DNA of 64,000 nucleotides from Paraclostridium ghonii (GTDB taxonomy: Bacteria > Bacillota > Clostridia > Peptostreptococcales > Peptostreptococcaceae). This document shows, piece by piece, positions 45,169 to 54,892 of this stretch (position 1 is the stretch's first letter; every line of letters begins with the position of its first letter). Below the pieces are notes generated by a model that saw only the letters and a program-made list of their open reading frames with translations, had not been told where the DNA came from and made no database searches. The position numbers were made by a program, and so were the translations under genes. The stretch lies in assembly GCF_030815085.1 (NCBI RefSeq), contig NZ_JAUSWG010000010.1, one strand, 5' to 3'.

Positions 45169-46038
45169 CTATTTATTTGCTAATTTTGGATTTATAAGTT
45201 TACTTATTTGTTTTCCTATATTATCAACCATAATAGAAACTAAAACTAAACTCAATCCTGGGAAAAAAGCTAACCACCATCTTCCACTACTTAAATATTT
45301 CATAGCTTCTGATAAAATTATTCCAATAGCAGGTTCATGCGGTTGAAGTCCAAAACCTAAGAAAGTGATGGAAGCTTCATGTAATATTGCATGAGGAAAT
45401 ATTAACACTACACCTACTAAAAGTTGTGGAATTATGTGTGGCAAAATATGCTTTGTAGCAATATAAGTATTGGATTTCCCAAAATTTTTAGATATCTTCA
45501 CATATTCAGAGTTTTTTATCTGCATAACTTCTGCTCTTATTATTCTAGCTAACGATGGCCAATGAGTAATAGATACACCTATAACAATACCTTTTAATCC
45601 GCCTCCAACTGATACAGAAATAAGTATTATTATTAAAGCATGTGGTACTGAAATAAATAAATCTATAATCCATGTAATTATAGAGTCCACAGTCCTTCCC
45701 ATAGTAGCTCCCATTAATCCTAATATTAAAGCTATTGTTCCACTTATTAATGAAGTCATAATCCCTATTTTCATACTAAGACTAAGCCCTTTTATAGTTC
45801 GATAAAACATGTCTCTTCCAAGCCAATCAGTTCCAAATAAATATTTCAAATTTGGAGATATGTTTTTTTGAGTTAAATTCACAGCTATTTGATCTTCTTT
45901 TATAAAACTTCCAAATACCATTATTCCTACTAAAAAACATGTGAAAACTACTATTGATAAAATAGTTTTTTCTCTTATTCCTATATTAAATAAAGGCTTA
46001 GATTCTCTTTTTTCATTTATAACTTGAATTTGATCCAT
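45169..46038 (-). CDS. ABC transporter permease, OppC/NikC-like
   Basis: Inner-membrane permease of 289 residues with about six helices. The N-terminal OppC-type region contains LFGTDWLGRDMFYRTI, and the cytosolic coupling loop is SEYVKISKNFGKSNTYIATKHILPH. The stop of the upstream permease (46038) coincides with its start, so the two genes are translationally linked. It forms the translocation channel with the OppB-like protein. Confidence 0.92.
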   Translation of the reverse strand: MDQIQVINEKRESKPLFNIGIREKTILSIVVFTCFLVGIMVFGSFIKEDQIAVNLTQKNISPNLKYLFGTDWLGRDMFYRTIKGLSLSMKIGIMTSLISGTIALILGLMGATMGRTVDSIITWIIDLFISVPHALIIILISVSVGGGLKGIVIGVSITHWPSLARIIRAEVMQIKNSEYVKISKNFGKSNTYIATKHILPHIIPQLLVGVVLIFPHAILHEASITFLGFGLQPHEPAIGIILSEAMKYLSSGRWWLAFFPGLSLVLVSIMVDNIGKQISKLINPKLANK

Positions 46039-47030
46039 CAGCTTATATTTCCTTCCTTTATTCTAGGGTCTATAATTTTATATAAAATATCTGCTATTAA
46101 ATTTCCTACAAATACAAATAGCAAACTTATTATAACTATCCCCATTAAAAGAGGTAAATCACCTTTAATTCCTGCATCAACTGTAGCTTGTCCTAGCCCT
46201 GGATATGAAAAAACTTGTTCTGCAAATATAGTCCCTGCAAATAGTTCGCTAAATGATAAAAATTGTATAGTTATAGCAGGTAATGCTACATTTCTTATAA
46301 TGTGGTTATATATTATACTTTTATTACTTTCACCTCTAGCTTTTGCAAAAAGTACATAATCACTATTTACAATCTCAATAACTTTCTCTCTAGTATGTAA
46401 ACATATATTTGCTACCCCTAAAACACTTAGAGTAAGTGCTGGAAGTGTTAAATGTTTTAGCAAACTTTTAAAGGTAACTTCACTTTTTAATACTCCAATA
46501 GGTACTCCAAGTGCAACTGGAAACAATTTTAGCTTAACAGAAAATATCATAATAAGTAAAATCCCTAACCAGAATGTAGGAGTAGAAATTAAAATGTAGC
46601 AATATCCTCTTATAATTTTATCAACTATTTTACCTTCGTTAATTCCAGATATAATTCCCATAACAAAACCTAATATTCCTGAAATTGTCCACGCTACAAC
46701 CATAAGTGCTAAAGATGCTATAAATTTTTCACCTATAACTTCTATTACAGGCCTTCTATATATCATTGATGTTCCAAAATCTCCTTTTAATATAGAACCA
46801 AACCATGCTAAAAATCTTTCAACTGGAGGCTTATCTAACCCCCAATGACTAGAAATCTCATCTCTTTGTTCTTGTGTAACACTTAAATCTGCGCCTACAT
46901 ATGCTTTTATAGGGTCTATTGGTGATTTTTCCATTAAAATAAAAGTTAATATACAAACAGCAACTAATAGAGTTATGAGTCTTAGAAATTTTTTAATTAA
47001 AAACAAGACTATTTTATTTGAGTTATTCAT
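46038..47030 (-). CDS. ABC transporter permease, OppB/NikB-like
   Basis: Inner-membrane permease with six helices. FLIKKFLRLITLLVAVCILTF opens the first, PSHWGLDKP-like SSHWGLDKPPVERF follows, and the coupling loop is NSDYVLFAKARGESNKSIIYNHIIRN. The start at 47030 (330 residues) follows AAGGGGATA. A start 39 bases upstream overlaps the solute-binding protein gene and lacks a site. Its stop shares bases with the next gene's start. Confidence 0.92.
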   Translation of the reverse strand: MNNSNKIVLFLIKKFLRLITLLVAVCILTFILMEKSPIDPIKAYVGADLSVTQEQRDEISSHWGLDKPPVERFLAWFGSILKGDFGTSMIYRRPVIEVIGEKFIASLALMVVAWTISGILGFVMGIISGINEGKIVDKIIRGYCYILISTPTFWLGILLIMIFSVKLKLFPVALGVPIGVLKSEVTFKSLLKHLTLPALTLSVLGVANICLHTREKVIEIVNSDYVLFAKARGESNKSIIYNHIIRNVALPAITIQFLSFSELFAGTIFAEQVFSYPGLGQATVDAGIKGDLPLLMGIVIISLLFVFVGNLIADILYKIIDPRIKEGNIS

Positions 47031-47050
47031 ATAAGTATCCCCTTGAAAAT

Positions 47051-48652
47051 TTACTTTTTCCATTTCCATTCTGTTATATTATCAAGTATTCGTCCTCCAT
47101 GAGGTTGAACAACCGGAGTTCCTATATCTAAATTTTCATCAGCTATATATAAATGTCCTACATTTACAAGCCATGCATATGTAGAGTCTCCTTTAGTTGA
47201 AAATCCTGTCTGTCCATCCCATTGAGCTTTTTTCCAGTATTCAATTGCTTCATTTTCATCTGAACTTTGTAAAGCTTTATTTATATATTCATCAACTTTT
47301 TCATTTTTATAGTATCCTGCATTATTCCAAGGAACCCCAACTCCTATGACCTTACTACTATATAAATAGTTAAGTTCTGAAGGATCTCCTGAACCCCATC
47401 CAAATAACACTGGTTGAGAATTTATTTCAGACTCTATAGTATCCCACGTCTTAGCTTCTAATTCTATTTTTATGCCTAATTGTTTTGCAGTTTCAACTAC
47501 AGCTAGTCCTAATTCTTGTCTATATTTTCCTTCTGTATATATTAGTTTAAACTCAGCTTTAACTCCATTTTTTTCTAAAATTGTATCAGAGTCTGTGTCT
47601 TTCCATCCACCATCTTCAAGTATCTTTTTAGCTTTTTCTATATCTCCATCACCTTTTAACATACTATCTTCATTAAGCCAAGGCATCTTTTCAAGACCAG
47701 TCGTTGACACAGCTCCATATCCATCTAAAACTCCATCTACTAATTCTTGTCTATTTATAGCTACGTTTAAAGCTTCTCTTATAGCCTTATCACTAGTTAC
47801 ATCATTTCCAACAGGATGTCCATCTTTATTTTTCTCTCCACTTTTTTGCATCGGGAATTCTATTCCATAAGTTTCTATACTGTCTAAGTTTATTACTTTT
47901 TTGCCATCTACTTTGTCTTTTGCTAAGGATCCTGGTATAGATGCGATGTCTACTTCTCCTGATTTTACAGCTGCATATGCAGCATCATCATCTAAAAATA
48001 CCATAGTTAATTTTTTTATACTTGGCTTTTCTCCATAATAATATTCATTAGCTTCTGCTATAACTTGTTGTCCCTTATCCCACTGAACAAATTTATATGG
48101 TCCTGAGCCAATTGGATTTTGTGCAAACTTATCATCGTGTGCATGCTTAGGAACAATACCTATAGATGCCATTTTTTCTATAAATGTAGATTGTGGCTCT
48201 TTTAATTTAAATTCTATATTATAATCATCAATTGCTTTTACACCCTCTAGTACTGTTAAATCTATACTAGATCCACTTTCTTTGGCTTTTTCATATGTAT
48301 ATACAACATCTTCAGCTGTTAATTTTTCTCCATCACTAAATTTAACTCCCTCTTTTATAGAAACGGTCCATGTTAATCTATCTTCTGATACCTTATACCC
48401 TGTAGCTAAATCATTTTCCATACCTAGATCCTTGTCTCTTTTAAACAATGTTGAAAAAAACACTCTAGTCATTGACCCATGTCCACCTACTGTAGCATCA
48501 AACCCCTCATCAGGCTCATACGCAACTGCAGCTATAAGTTCATTGTTTTCTATTCTACTATTTGTACTACCTTTTGAATTCGTACACCCTGTAAGTGTAA
48601 TCATAGTAAGCATCGCAGTTAATGCTATTGATATCGACCTTTTTAATTTCAT
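47051..48652 (-). CDS. Extracellular solute-binding lipoprotein (family 5)
   Basis: Lipoprotein of 533 residues with the lipobox LTGC (Cys23). It is a family 5 binding protein: VKFSDGEKLTAEDVVYTYE and the long hinge region are typical of peptide and nickel binders. It delivers a ligand to the downstream permeases. The C-terminus (GGRILDNITEWKWKK) and the early YEPDEGFDATVGGHG resemble the annotated nickel-type group. I cannot tell nickel, metallophore and peptide apart from sequence. No metallophore biosynthesis genes are nearby. Confidence 0.88.
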   Translation of the reverse strand: MKLKRSISIALTAMLTMITLTGCTNSKGSTNSRIENNELIAAVAYEPDEGFDATVGGHGSMTRVFFSTLFKRDKDLGMENDLATGYKVSEDRLTWTVSIKEGVKFSDGEKLTAEDVVYTYEKAKESGSSIDLTVLEGVKAIDDYNIEFKLKEPQSTFIEKMASIGIVPKHAHDDKFAQNPIGSGPYKFVQWDKGQQVIAEANEYYYGEKPSIKKLTMVFLDDDAAYAAVKSGEVDIASIPGSLAKDKVDGKKVINLDSIETYGIEFPMQKSGEKNKDGHPVGNDVTSDKAIREALNVAINRQELVDGVLDGYGAVSTTGLEKMPWLNEDSMLKGDGDIEKAKKILEDGGWKDTDSDTILEKNGVKAEFKLIYTEGKYRQELGLAVVETAKQLGIKIELEAKTWDTIESEINSQPVLFGWGSGDPSELNYLYSSKVIGVGVPWNNAGYYKNEKVDEYINKALQSSDENEAIEYWKKAQWDGQTGFSTKGDSTYAWLVNVGHLYIADENLDIGTPVVQPHGGRILDNITEWKWKK

Positions 48653-48682
48653 AAATTATCCCCCTTTTGCAAATTTTACAAC

Positions 48683-48734
48683 AAAAAAACCATAAAAGTT
48701 ACATGTCTATGACATAGTTAACCTTCATGGTTTT
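48683..48734 (-). terminator. Hairpin with T run in the leader of the ABC importer operon
   Basis: On the minus strand AAAACCATGAAGGTTA pairs with TAACTTTTATGGTTTT, using G-U pairs where the plus-strand bases mismatch, and ends in TTTTTTT. It lies 31 bases before the binding-protein ATG and downstream of a good promoter, so it sits in the operon leader. Confidence 0.75.
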
Positions 48735-48771
48735 AATTTATTTTATTATATTTAATTTTTATTACACATTA

Positions 48772-48800
48772 ATTATATCTATATATTTCCCAATATTCAA
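48772..48800 (-). promoter_or_regulatory. Promoter of the ABC importer operon
   Basis: TTGAAT (48795-48800) and TATAAT (48772-48777) on the minus strand have 17-base spacing. The start should be near 48765. Confidence 0.78.
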
Positions 48801-48894
48801 TAATTTCTCAAAATTTATCGTTATTTGGCGTATAAATATATTTAAATTTTTATATAGTATCATTTTTATATAATATAATTAAATTTTTAAACTT

Positions 48895-48927
48895 AAAAAG
48901 AGCTTGTAAGCTTTACAAACCCTTTTT
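48895..48927 (-). terminator. Terminator after the SpoVB-like gene
   Basis: AAAAAGGGTTTGTAA and TTACAAGCTCTTTTT (minus strand) form a 15-bp stem with two G-U pairs and a three-base loop. Confidence 0.8.
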
Positions 48928-48928
48928 G

Positions 48929-50488
48929 TTATATGTATCTATCACTATATAATTTTATACTATGTACATTTATATCTTTTGCTAGTTTAAAACTATCTAT
49001 TATCCAATTAAAATCTTTTACTCTTACACATCTAGTTATAATTAACATAAATAAATATATAAACATAGATATAAATATTTTATTTATAATGCTATATCCA
49101 ATTAAAGATGCAATAAGTACAGATATACCTATACATAAAATTGGTTTCATAACCCAATTAAAAATTTTAAATTGTAATTTAGTAGTCTTTAAAACATTTA
49201 TCATATTCAGTACAAAATTAAGAATATTACTTACAAATATAACTAATATAAAACCTTCTATACCCTTTGTAGGTATTATAAAGTATATTATAATAATTCT
49301 AACAACCATATCGAATAAGTTAATTTTTAATAATGCAACTTGCTTATTCAAAGAGTTTAAAATTCCATCCATTATTCTCTCTAAGTACATAAAAGGTATT
49401 ACTGGCGCTAATATTCTAATTATAGGCCCAATTTCTTTATTACTATAAACTGCATTTCCTATATCATTTGCAAATGCAATAAATACGCCAGATGCAAATA
49501 TTGATATTATAAATGTTATTCTAAATACATTAGAAATTATAAAATTAACCATTTTATTTCTATTTAATGAGTGTGCTTCTGATATTTCAGGTATTATCAA
49601 AGTTGCAAAGGAGCTCAAAAAAACTGCAGGAAAATTTATTATAGGAAGCGCCATCCCTTTTATCATACCAAATATAGATAAAGATGCTGAAATTGAAGTT
49701 CCAGACATTCTAAGTGCATTTGGTATTAATATATCCTCTATAGTTCTAAGACCACTTTGAATATACGAACTAGAAGCTATAGGAAATGCTATTTTACTTA
49801 TGTCACTTATCCTACATTCATTATAGTTGCTACAACATACAGTTCTGCTTAATGGTCTTGTTTTAAGTGCACATAGTATATAAGCATATATGCAAGATAC
49901 TATGTTCCCTACAGCCATCCCTACACATATTAGTGCACATATATTTTCTATATTTGTATCTATAAATACAGTAATAGCTACTATCGATATAGTCATCATT
50001 AACAAATGCTCTAAAATTTCTGCTGAAACAGATTTAACAACTTCTCTAGCTCCATAAAAATATCCACTTAAGCAAGAAGAAACTCCTATAAAAGGTAAAC
50101 TATAAGATAATATTTTTAAAGATAATATCGATCTTTCATCTTTTAAAAATACAGTGCCTATATATTCTGATCCATAAAAAAGTGCAATAGATGTTAGCAC
50201 ACTAAAAAACAAACTATATATGCAACCTTTATTAACTATATTTCTTATTCCCTTATTATTACCTTTCCCTACTTGCTCTGCAACAAGCCTTGTAATTGCT
50301 ATTCTAATTCCAGCACTTGAAAATGTTATAGCCATAATGTATACAGACATTATAAGCTGATATAACCCCATTCCTTCTGGACCTATTTTTTTGGATAAAT
50401 ATACTCTGAAAAACATAGCTATAAATCCAAATATAATAGTTGAGAAGGTCATTATTATTGCATTTATTATAAGCTTTTTTCTTCTCAT
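48929..50488 (-). CDS. Polysaccharide flippase, SpoVB/MurJ-like
   Basis: Membrane protein of 519 residues with about 14 hydrophobic helices (MOP superfamily). The N-terminus MRRKKLIINAIIMTFSTIIFG and KKIGPEGMGLYQLI at about residues 35-48 are typical of SpoVB. SpoVB supports spore cortex formation, probably by flipping lipid-linked precursors. Paralogues are common in clostridia, and another lipid-linked substrate is possible. I prefer the start at 50488 after AGGTGATT; five upstream codons are read from an in-frame ATG without a site. No terminator is visible between the ClC gene and this one, so read-through is likely. Confidence 0.88.
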   Translation of the reverse strand: MRRKKLIINAIIMTFSTIIFGFIAMFFRVYLSKKIGPEGMGLYQLIMSVYIMAITFSSAGIRIAITRLVAEQVGKGNNKGIRNIVNKGCIYSLFFSVLTSIALFYGSEYIGTVFLKDERSILSLKILSYSLPFIGVSSCLSGYFYGAREVVKSVSAEILEHLLMMTISIVAITVFIDTNIENICALICVGMAVGNIVSCIYAYILCALKTRPLSRTVCCSNYNECRISDISKIAFPIASSSYIQSGLRTIEDILIPNALRMSGTSISASLSIFGMIKGMALPIINFPAVFLSSFATLIIPEISEAHSLNRNKMVNFIISNVFRITFIISIFASGVFIAFANDIGNAVYSNKEIGPIIRILAPVIPFMYLERIMDGILNSLNKQVALLKINLFDMVVRIIIIYFIIPTKGIEGFILVIFVSNILNFVLNMINVLKTTKLQFKIFNWVMKPILCIGISVLIASLIGYSIINKIFISMFIYLFMLIITRCVRVKDFNWIIDSFKLAKDINVHSIKLYSDRYI

Positions 50489-50561
50489 GCAATCACCTAT
50501 CACATATTAAATTTGTACCTTATACATTTTTAATATATATGTGCTTGCATGTAATAAAATT

Positions 50562-52130
50562 CTATAATAATTTTACATTAGATGTTAATTCACTTACATA
50601 GTCAAGTGCATACGCAGAATTTTCTTCATCTGTCATTATAGTTAAATAATCTCCTCCAGTTAATGGAGTGTTCCCCCTTGGAATTATTTCTTTTCCACCT
50701 CTTGTTATAGATACTATTAAACAATTTTCTGGCCATTTAATTTCTTTTATTTTTTTATGTTCAACTTCACAACCAAGATGAACCGCTATTTCCATAAGAC
50801 TTTTTCTAGCTTTATTTGACTCAAACTTATCATTCCCACTTTCTAAACATCTTTCAAGCAGACTTTCATATATAGGTTCAGATTTAAATACATCTGAAGT
50901 TATATATGCTATTACACACACTATTGCAAGAGATAACAAGTGATCAAAACTTCCTGTCATTTCACATATTAGTATAATCCCAGTTATAGGCGCTTTTACT
51001 ATGGATGCAAAGTTTCCTGCCATAGCTAGTATTATAAAATTTAATATATATATACTAGGGATATCAAATACATTAACTGCTACTATTCCAAATATGTTTC
51101 CAATTAATGCACCTAAAACCAATAATGGGAAAAATATCCCTCCTGGCACTCCTGAACCAAATCCTATAAACGTAAGTAAATATTTAACCAATAAAAATAA
51201 TAATAGCATTTTTAATGTCATTGAACTTTTATCTAAAGACATTATAAGTTCGTGTCCTCCCCCTAATAAAATCGGTGCAGTTAAGCCTACAACTCCCGTT
51301 ATTAAAAATGGGATTATTACTTTTATTTGCGTACTTAATTTTGACTTTTTAAACATAGCTTGAGTTTTTAGTATTCCTCTATTAAATATAACTCCACTTA
51401 TTCCAACTATAATACCTAATACAATCAAAAGCCAGTAATACTTTAAGTCAAGCGCTCTAACTCCTACAAAATCAAGAGATTTACCAATTCCTAAAAATGT
51501 TTTTGTAATAAAATCTGCCATTAATGCAGACGCCATTACTGAAAGTAGCACTAATGGTGAAAAGTTTTTATGGACTTCTTCTAATGCAAACATTACTCCA
51601 GATATAGGTGCATTAAAAGCAGCTGCTAATCCTGCACTTGCGCCGCTAGTTATTAAATATTTTTCTTCAACACTAACTCTTTTAAAAACTTTAGAAAATC
51701 CTTCTCCTATACTAGCTCCCATTTGAACTGAAGGACCTTCTCTTCCAAGTGATAACCCAGCTCCTAAAACTATAAGTCCTCCTACAAATTTATTTATTAA
51801 AATACTTAACCAATTTCCTTTTAATTTTTTCATTAGTATACCTTCAACCTGTGGTATACCACTTCCACTAATCATAGGAACTTTTTTTACCATAATGCTA
51901 ACTATATATCCACTTATAGCTAGTGTCACAAATAATAAAATAGTATTTACTAAATTCCCTCTACTATTAGAGTAAAGCCACATAAATACATTAGTTATCT
52001 TTTGCAATAGTATTCTATGAAGTACTATTGTAACTCCAACAATTGCACCTATTATAGTACTTTCTAATATAAGTTTGAACTTTAAATTTTCAGTATGCTT
52101 TAATAGATTGTACGTTTTTTCTTTGTCCAT
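50562..52130 (-). CDS. ClC-type chloride/proton antiporter with TrkA-C domain
   Basis: Membrane transporter of 522 residues. Selectivity motifs GSGIPQVEG, GREGPSVQMG and GSGVPGGIFFP are intact. The gating Glu in GREGP indicates a chloride/proton exchanger rather than a channel. A cytosolic TrkA-C-like regulatory domain covers about residues 440-520. It may help with acid or ion balance. It is read divergently from the YdjM-like gene and lies upstream of the SpoVB-like gene. Confidence 0.93.
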   Translation of the reverse strand: MDKEKTYNLLKHTENLKFKLILESTIIGAIVGVTIVLHRILLQKITNVFMWLYSNSRGNLVNTILLFVTLAISGYIVSIMVKKVPMISGSGIPQVEGILMKKLKGNWLSILINKFVGGLIVLGAGLSLGREGPSVQMGASIGEGFSKVFKRVSVEEKYLITSGASAGLAAAFNAPISGVMFALEEVHKNFSPLVLLSVMASALMADFITKTFLGIGKSLDFVGVRALDLKYYWLLIVLGIIVGISGVIFNRGILKTQAMFKKSKLSTQIKVIIPFLITGVVGLTAPILLGGGHELIMSLDKSSMTLKMLLLFLLVKYLLTFIGFGSGVPGGIFFPLLVLGALIGNIFGIVAVNVFDIPSIYILNFIILAMAGNFASIVKAPITGIILICEMTGSFDHLLSLAIVCVIAYITSDVFKSEPIYESLLERCLESGNDKFESNKARKSLMEIAVHLGCEVEHKKIKEIKWPENCLIVSITRGGKEIIPRGNTPLTGGDYLTIMTDEENSAYALDYVSELTSNVKLL

Positions 52131-52306
52131 TTAGTTTTCCTCCTTTTTTCCCGCAATTTTTATTATACTACTAATTGTAATTATTTTAAATTGTATACAG
52201 TATATTATTAAAAATAATTTTTAATTTTATATATGTTTCATTCCATATTCAATTTTTTTGATATATAATAAAATTTAAATAACCAATTATTAGAAAGGAT
52301 ATTTAA

Positions 52307-52855
52307 ATGACAAAAGAAACACATTCATCTGGAGGATATTTACTTGCGGCAATTACTTTTTCTACATTTAGTAATGTATATTTAGATAACTATAATACTT
52401 TATATAAATTGATGCTTTTTTTTATTTATTTTCAATTTGCTAACTTAGGTTCTATGCTTCCTGATTTAGACACTAGAAAATCTTATATAAGTAAAAAATG
52501 GCCTTACTTATCAAAATTTATTTCAAAACGATCTAAACATAGAGGGTTTACACATAGTCTTTTGTTTTTATTAATTTTGGCAGGATTTTTAAAATTGATA
52601 GTCTTGATATGTGAAAAAAACATAATATTGATTTGCTCTTCATATGGTATGCTTTGTGGATACGCATCACATATAATTTTAGATATATTTACATACGAAG
52701 GTGTTGATTTATTTTTTCCTTTAGGTTTTCATTTTAAATTATCTAGGTTAAAAACTAGTTCAAAAGGCGAAAGATACGTAAATAAGATTATAAAATTTAT
52801 ATCTATAAACTTAATTCTTTATAATTTATATTTCTTACTTAATTTAAAACTATAA
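52307..52855 (+). CDS. YdjM-like membrane-bound metal-dependent hydrolase
   Basis: Small membrane protein of 182 residues. SMLPDLDTRKSYISKK, SKHRGFTHSLLFLL and GYASHIILDIFTYEGVDLFFP hold the His and Asp residues of the YdjM/LexA-regulated membrane hydrolase family (DUF457). About four hydrophobic helices are present. The family is linked to membrane stress in other bacteria, but its substrate is unknown. GAAAGGATA precedes the ATG. It is the lone plus-strand gene between minus-strand neighbours. Confidence 0.85.
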   Translation: MTKETHSSGGYLLAAITFSTFSNVYLDNYNTLYKLMLFFIYFQFANLGSMLPDLDTRKSYISKKWPYLSKFISKRSKHRGFTHSLLFLLILAGFLKLIVLICEKNIILICSSYGMLCGYASHIILDIFTYEGVDLFFPLGFHFKLSRLKTSSKGERYVNKIIKFISINLILYNLYFLLNLKL

Positions 52856-52876
52856 TATAAAAACCTCATTTAAATC

Positions 52877-52926
52877 AAAAAGCCTAAAACAAGTACTTAA
52901 TTTTAAGTACTTGCTTTAGGCTTTTT
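52877..52926. terminator. Bidirectional terminator
   Basis: AAAAAGCCTAAAACAAGTACTT pairs, in two runs of up to 20 bases, with its complement across a four- to six-base loop. It serves the convergent YdjM-like and PAS kinase genes. Confidence 0.9.
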
Positions 52927-52930
52927 AAAT

Positions 52931-54796
52931 CTAATATATATCAGAAAATTCTATTTGTATCTTCTTATCTATATCAATAGATTCATTTTGTATTGAATTT
53001 ATAGCTGAATCTTTTAAAACTACTTGATTTGGTATCTTAACTTCAAACTCTGTTCCAATTCCTATTTCACTGTTTACGTTTATAATGCCATCATGTAGCT
53101 CAACTAATGACTTCACTATAGATAAACCAATCCCACTACCTTCACTTATTTTGGTTAGTCTATTATCAACTTGTTTAAACTTTTCAAATACATCATTAAT
53201 CTTATCCTTAGGTATCCCTACACCAGTATCTTTAACACTTATATCTATATATTGTTGGGTACATTTAATGCTAACATCAATTTTCCCATTTTCTTTATTA
53301 TATTTTATGGCATTAGATAATAAGTTTAGTATTATTCTCTCCATTTTATCACTATCAAAAGATACTACTGTTTCTTCTTGATCAGTGTCAAATGTAAGCT
53401 CTATGCCTTGAGACTTACTAAACTCTACGACTGAATCACATATATTTTCTACAAAATTCACTATATCTTGATTTTGAGGGTTATAATCCACACACCCAGA
53501 ATCAATTCTGGTTGAATCAATTAAATTATTAACTAATTTTAAAAGTCGCATTCCATTTTGTTCTATTATATTTAAGTATCTTATTAATCTATTTATATCT
53601 CCTTCTTTAATCTTAGGAATACTTTGATCTATTAACTGCACTGATGAAAATATTAAATTTAAAGGCGTCCTAAACTCATGGGTTAAGTTAGAGAAAAAGT
53701 CTAATCTAAGTTTTTCAAGTTCTCTCTCTGTAGCCTTTTTCTGAGTTAGATCTATTATAATCCCAATTATACCTATTACTTTTTTTCTATAATCCCATAA
53801 AGCAACCTTTGTCGTTTCTACATACTTATCTCCTGTGCTTCTTTCCATAAAATCTTCATTTACATTTGTAACCTTGTGTTTAATTACTTTGTTATCAGAA
53901 GCCCTATATGCTGCTATTTTTTCTGGTTTTGTATTTAAATCATAGTCTTTTTTACCAATTATTTCACTTCTATCTAACTCTAATAACTCTCCAAAAGCTT
54001 CATTACAATATAAATATATGCCTTGTACATCTTTATAAAAAATAGGTATAGGTAAATTATCAACTATTATTTCTAACATTTTATTTCTATTTTCTATTCC
54101 TATTGGAGTTTTTGAGTTTACATAATCATAAATCTTAAATCCATATGTTCCTATAACATTTTTATCTTCATCAAACATTGGATGTATAAATACACTAACC
54201 CATTTATTATCTTCAAATATGGTTTTTTCAATAGCATCCTCTTTTTGATCTAATATAAGATTTTCATATTCCTCCATATGTTCAAATCCATGCCCAATAT
54301 CAAGTTCAGAATTTTTCTTACCTATTACTTCCCCTTTTTTTAACCCCACTAGTTCTTCAAAATTTCTATTTACTTTTATATATCTTCTATTAATATCTTT
54401 CGTCCAGATTATAGCTTTTAAATTATTTTGAATTAGAAGATTGTACTTACTACTTAAGTGATAAACTTGAAACCACATATAAAAATTATCTTGGCTGTCT
54501 ATATTTAAAATTACTTTATATATATCATTTAAGCTACATACATATTGATATCTTGCAAAATTGTTACTCCCCACTTGATCAAATAGTTCAATTTCTTCTT
54601 TAGATATTCCCAATACACTGCATACATCTTTATTTAATATTTCATCTTCACTTTCTAACTTTAATTTTTTTAATAATAATTCATTCCCACCCTTAATTAT
54701 ATAGTCTAAATTTCCACTTTCATCAGTTATGCAATTTCCCCATACATACGGTATAGGACACATTTGTAAAACCTCTTCATAGTTATTAACGACCAA
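52931..54796 (-). CDS. Orphan PAS-domain histidine kinase A
   Basis: Cytosolic kinase of 621 residues with no membrane helix. An N-terminal PAS-like region (about 1-125) is followed by two canonical PAS domains (about 126-235 and 245-355). HisKA has the phospho-His in SNLTHEFRTPLNLIFSS. HATPase_c has NLLSNAIKYNKENG and GSGIGLSIVKSLVELH. It ends in a tail KIQIEFSDIY that also ends the next kinase. No response regulator is adjacent. In clostridia such orphan kinases often feed the Spo0A sporulation system; that is inference. Confidence 0.9.
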   Translation of the reverse strand: MVVNNYEEVLQMCPIPYVWGNCITDESGNLDYIIKGGNELLLKKLKLESEDEILNKDVCSVLGISKEEIELFDQVGSNNFARYQYVCSLNDIYKVILNIDSQDNFYMWFQVYHLSSKYNLLIQNNLKAIIWTKDINRRYIKVNRNFEELVGLKKGEVIGKKNSELDIGHGFEHMEEYENLILDQKEDAIEKTIFEDNKWVSVFIHPMFDEDKNVIGTYGFKIYDYVNSKTPIGIENRNKMLEIIVDNLPIPIFYKDVQGIYLYCNEAFGELLELDRSEIIGKKDYDLNTKPEKIAAYRASDNKVIKHKVTNVNEDFMERSTGDKYVETTKVALWDYRKKVIGIIGIIIDLTQKKATERELEKLRLDFFSNLTHEFRTPLNLIFSSVQLIDQSIPKIKEGDINRLIRYLNIIEQNGMRLLKLVNNLIDSTRIDSGCVDYNPQNQDIVNFVENICDSVVEFSKSQGIELTFDTDQEETVVSFDSDKMERIILNLLSNAIKYNKENGKIDVSIKCTQQYIDISVKDTGVGIPKDKINDVFEKFKQVDNRLTKISEGSGIGLSIVKSLVELHDGIINVNSEIGIGTEFEVKIPNQVVLKDSAINSIQNESIDIDKKIQIEFSDIY

Positions 54797-54853
54797 ATTT
54801 ATCTCCCCTTATTCTATATACCGATTTTTATACTTTAATTATAGCAAATAAAT

Positions 54854-54892
54854 ACAAAAATCTCGATTACAATTTATAATCGAGATTTTTGT
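54854..54892 (-). terminator. Terminator between the two orphan kinases
   Basis: ACAAAAATCTCGATTA and TAATCGAGATTTTTGT form a 16-bp stem around a short loop. It ends the transcript of kinase B. Confidence 0.9.

Noticed and set aside
43619..48652. Metallophore (staphylopine-like) uptake locus
   Set aside because: Operon order fits, but no opine synthase or nicotianamine-type gene is present nearby.
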